Assembly (NCBI RefSeq): GCF_005080685.1 | Contig: NZ_CP039371.1 | Coordinates: forward strand, 434,001 to 498,000 | Reading direction: 5' to 3' | Length of the DNA: 64,000 nucleotides | DNA from: Pseudomonas putida | GTDB taxonomy: Bacteria; Pseudomonadota; Gammaproteobacteria; Pseudomonadales; Pseudomonadaceae | Shown: positions 62,838 to 64,000 of the stretch, piece by piece | How the letters are laid out: each line of letters opens with the position of its first letter | Position numbering within the stretch: position 1 is the first letter of the stretch | Position numbers and translations under genes: made by a program | Notes under the pieces: model-generated | Seen by the model: only the letters and a program-made list of their open reading frames with translations | Databases searched by the model: none | What the model was told of the DNA's origin: nothing

Positions 62838-63084
62838 GGGCCACCTCCATGAACTGCTCGATGTCGTCGCCGACTTCGGGCACATCGGGGAATTGCACGC
62901 TCAGCTCGTCGATGATGGCGGCGACGCTGCGCTGGCCATCGATCAGCCCGCCGATCAGGCCGGCGCTGTCGTTGAGCTTGATCATGCCTTCGGGGTACAG
63001 CAGCACATGCCCCTTTTGCGCCGGTTCGTACTGGAAGCGGTAGCCAGGGCGCCAGTTGGGTACCAGGTTGCGATCGAAGCTCAT
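62809..63084 (-). CDS. pqqD: PQQ biosynthesis chaperone PqqD
   Basis: A 91-residue winged-helix peptide chaperone that binds PqqA and presents it to PqqE. Landmarks: [21 protein letters not shown] (as two parts, about 30-50) and [10 protein letters not shown]. Its ATG overlaps the pqqC stop by 4 bp. Confidence 0.94.
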   Translation of the reverse strand: MSFDRNLVPNWRPGYRFQYEPAQKGHVLLYPEGMIKLNDSAGLIGGLIDGQRSVAAIIDELSVQFPDVPEVGDDIEQFMEVARAEHWITLA

Positions 63085-63836
63085 AGGGCGATCCCCTTGT
63101 GCCAGACACGCTCGCCGGTGACGCTGTGATACGGCGGGCGGTTCAATTCATAGGCCATGCTCATCGCGTCGAGCATGCTCCACAGGATATCCAGCTTGAA
63201 CTGCAGGATCTCCAGCATACGCTCCTGGCCGGCACGGGTGGTGTAGTGCTGCAGGGTAATCGCCAGGCCGTGTTCCACGTCACGTCGGGCCTGGCCCAGG
63301 CGGGTGCGGAAGTATTCGTAGCCGGCTGGATCGATCCATGGGTAGTGCTGCGGCCAGCTGTCCAGGCGCGACTGGTGGATCTGCGGGGCAAACAGTTCGG
63401 TCAGCGAGCTGCTGGCGGCTTCCTGCCAACTGGCGCGGCGGGCGAAGTTGACGTAGGCGTCGACGGCGAAGCGCACGCCCGGCAGGACCAGTTCCTGGGA
63501 GCGCAGTTGGTCCGGGTCGAGCCCCACGGCCTGGCCCAGCCGCAGCCAGGCCTCGATGCCGCCATCCTCACCGGGCGCGCCGTCGTGGTCGAGCAGGCGC
63601 TGTATCCACTCGCGACGGATTTCGCGGTCGGGGCAGTTGGCCAGGATCGCGGCATCCTTCATCGGGATGTTGACCTGGTAGTAAAAGCGGTTGGCCACCC
63701 AGCCCTGGATCTGCTCACGGCTGGCGCGGCCTTCGTACATCGCCACATGGTAGGGGTGATGGATGTGGTAGTAGGCGCCCTTGGCGCGCAGGGCCTGCTC
63801 GAACTCGGCAGGGGACATCGGCAGTGCTTCGCTCAT
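63081..63836 (-). CDS. pqqC: Pyrroloquinoline-quinone synthase PqqC
   Basis: A 251-residue cofactor-independent oxidase that performs the final ring closure and eight-electron oxidation. Family motifs [16 protein letters not shown] (about 22-37), [18 protein letters not shown] (about 46-63) and [12 protein letters not shown] (about 204) are present. ATG at 63836, 8 bp after the pqqB stop. Confidence 0.95.
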   Translation of the reverse strand: MSEALPMSPAEFEQALRAKGAYYHIHHPYHVAMYEGRASREQIQGWVANRFYYQVNIPMKDAAILANCPDREIRREWIQRLLDHDGAPGEDGGIEAWLRLGQAVGLDPDQLRSQELVLPGVRFAVDAYVNFARRASWQEAASSSLTELFAPQIHQSRLDSWPQHYPWIDPAGYEYFRTRLGQARRDVEHGLAITLQHYTTRAGQERMLEILQFKLDILWSMLDAMSMAYELNRPPYHSVTGERVWHKGIAL

Positions 63837-63844
63837 CGGGCCTC

Positions 63845-64000
63845 CTACAACTCGATACTCATGCCATCGTAGGCCACTTCCACGCCGCGGCGCTGGACCT
63901 CGGCACGCTCGGCGGAATCTTCATCGAGGATCGGGTTGGTGTTGTTGATGTGGATGAGCACCTTGCGCTGGCGCGGGAAGCCATCCAGCACTTCGAGCAT
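63845..64000 (-). CDS. pqqB: PqqB C-terminal fragment (cut by window edge)
   Basis: The last 51 codons of a minus-strand gene are in the window and end in TAG at 63845-63847. The translation includes [16 protein letters not shown] and ends [10 protein letters not shown], the PqqB C-terminus. PqqB is a metallo-beta-lactamase-fold hydroxylase of the PqqA tyrosine. The remainder and pqqA lie beyond 64000. Confidence 0.9.
   Translation of the reverse strand: MLEVLDGFPRQRKVLIHINNTNPILDEDSAERAEVQRRGVEVAYDGMSIEL

Noticed and set aside
1..64000. tRNA, rRNA, CRISPR array, insertion sequence or prophage
   Set aside because: None seen: no transposase or integrase reading frame, no cloverleaf-like gene, and the only short repeats are REP pairs and the 130-bp duplication.

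Overview
The window is a high-GC gammaproteobacterial chromosome segment, almost certainly from the Pseudomonas putida group. The evidence is the gene content and order (creBCD, msrA-dipA-aceFE-glnE, waaFCGP, fiuIRA, glcB, the bioBFHCD cluster, paired acyl-CoA dehydrogenases, rsmY, pqqBCDE) and about a dozen paired REP hairpins of the Pseudomonas type. It is mostly conserved core genome. No rRNA, tRNA, CRISPR array, prophage or intact insertion sequence was found.

Layout. 1-7.2 kb: a PuuP-like amino acid/amine permease, a YihG-like acyltransferase, a periplasmic retropepsin-like protease and the creB-creC-creD two-component operon. 7.2-12.5 kb: a 130-bp tandem duplication inside REP DNA, GST-msrA, the c-di-GMP phosphodiesterase dipA, and an NYN-domain gene that looks inserted between dipA and aceF. 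12.8-17.1 kb: pyruvate dehydrogenase aceE-aceF. 17.5-27.6 kb: glnE, then the LPS inner-core operon waaF-waaC-waaG-waaP followed by three more kinase-fold genes. 27.5-35.8 kb: a large toxin-like DUF6543 protein whose 3' end overlaps the LPS operon, then a PepSY protein, a 58-residue membrane protein and the ferrichrome-type fiuA-fiuR-fiuI surface-signalling system. 36.1-46.3 kb: an exonuclease, a CBS/nucleotidyltransferase protein, a receiver-only regulator, glcB, a GcvR-like ACT protein, rarD, srkA, a ModE-like regulator and comF. 46.4-50.9 kb: bioBFHCD. 51-57 kb: a miniature flagellar-rod-like protein and two acyl-CoA dehydrogenases flanking a membrane diguanylate cyclase. 57 kb: the non-coding RNA gene rsmY. 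57-64 kb: LysR/aminotransferase pair, a Pmp3-like peptide, and the pqq operon ending in partial pqqB.

Regulation is unusually legible. The aceE promoter carries two 15-bp TGTAGT-N3-ACTACA sites and the glcB promoter a long-spaced version of the same half-sites, as expected for RccR, which switches flux between pyruvate oxidation and the glyoxylate shunt. The same two promoters share a second, unassigned palindrome. A BirA-type biotin operator covers the bioB -35 region, a PsrA-type site lies at the start of the first acyl-CoA dehydrogenase promoter, and a GacA upstream activating sequence precedes rsmY. Candidate operators without an assigned regulator lie upstream of creD, of the second acyl-CoA dehydrogenase and of the CBS protein.

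The least explained items are the aceE/glcB palindrome, the DUF6543 protein joined to the LPS operon, the NYN gene with a terminator directly in front of it, the mini rod-like protein, and a kinase-fold LPS protein lacking the catalytic aspartate. No convincing wholly new multi-gene system was seen.
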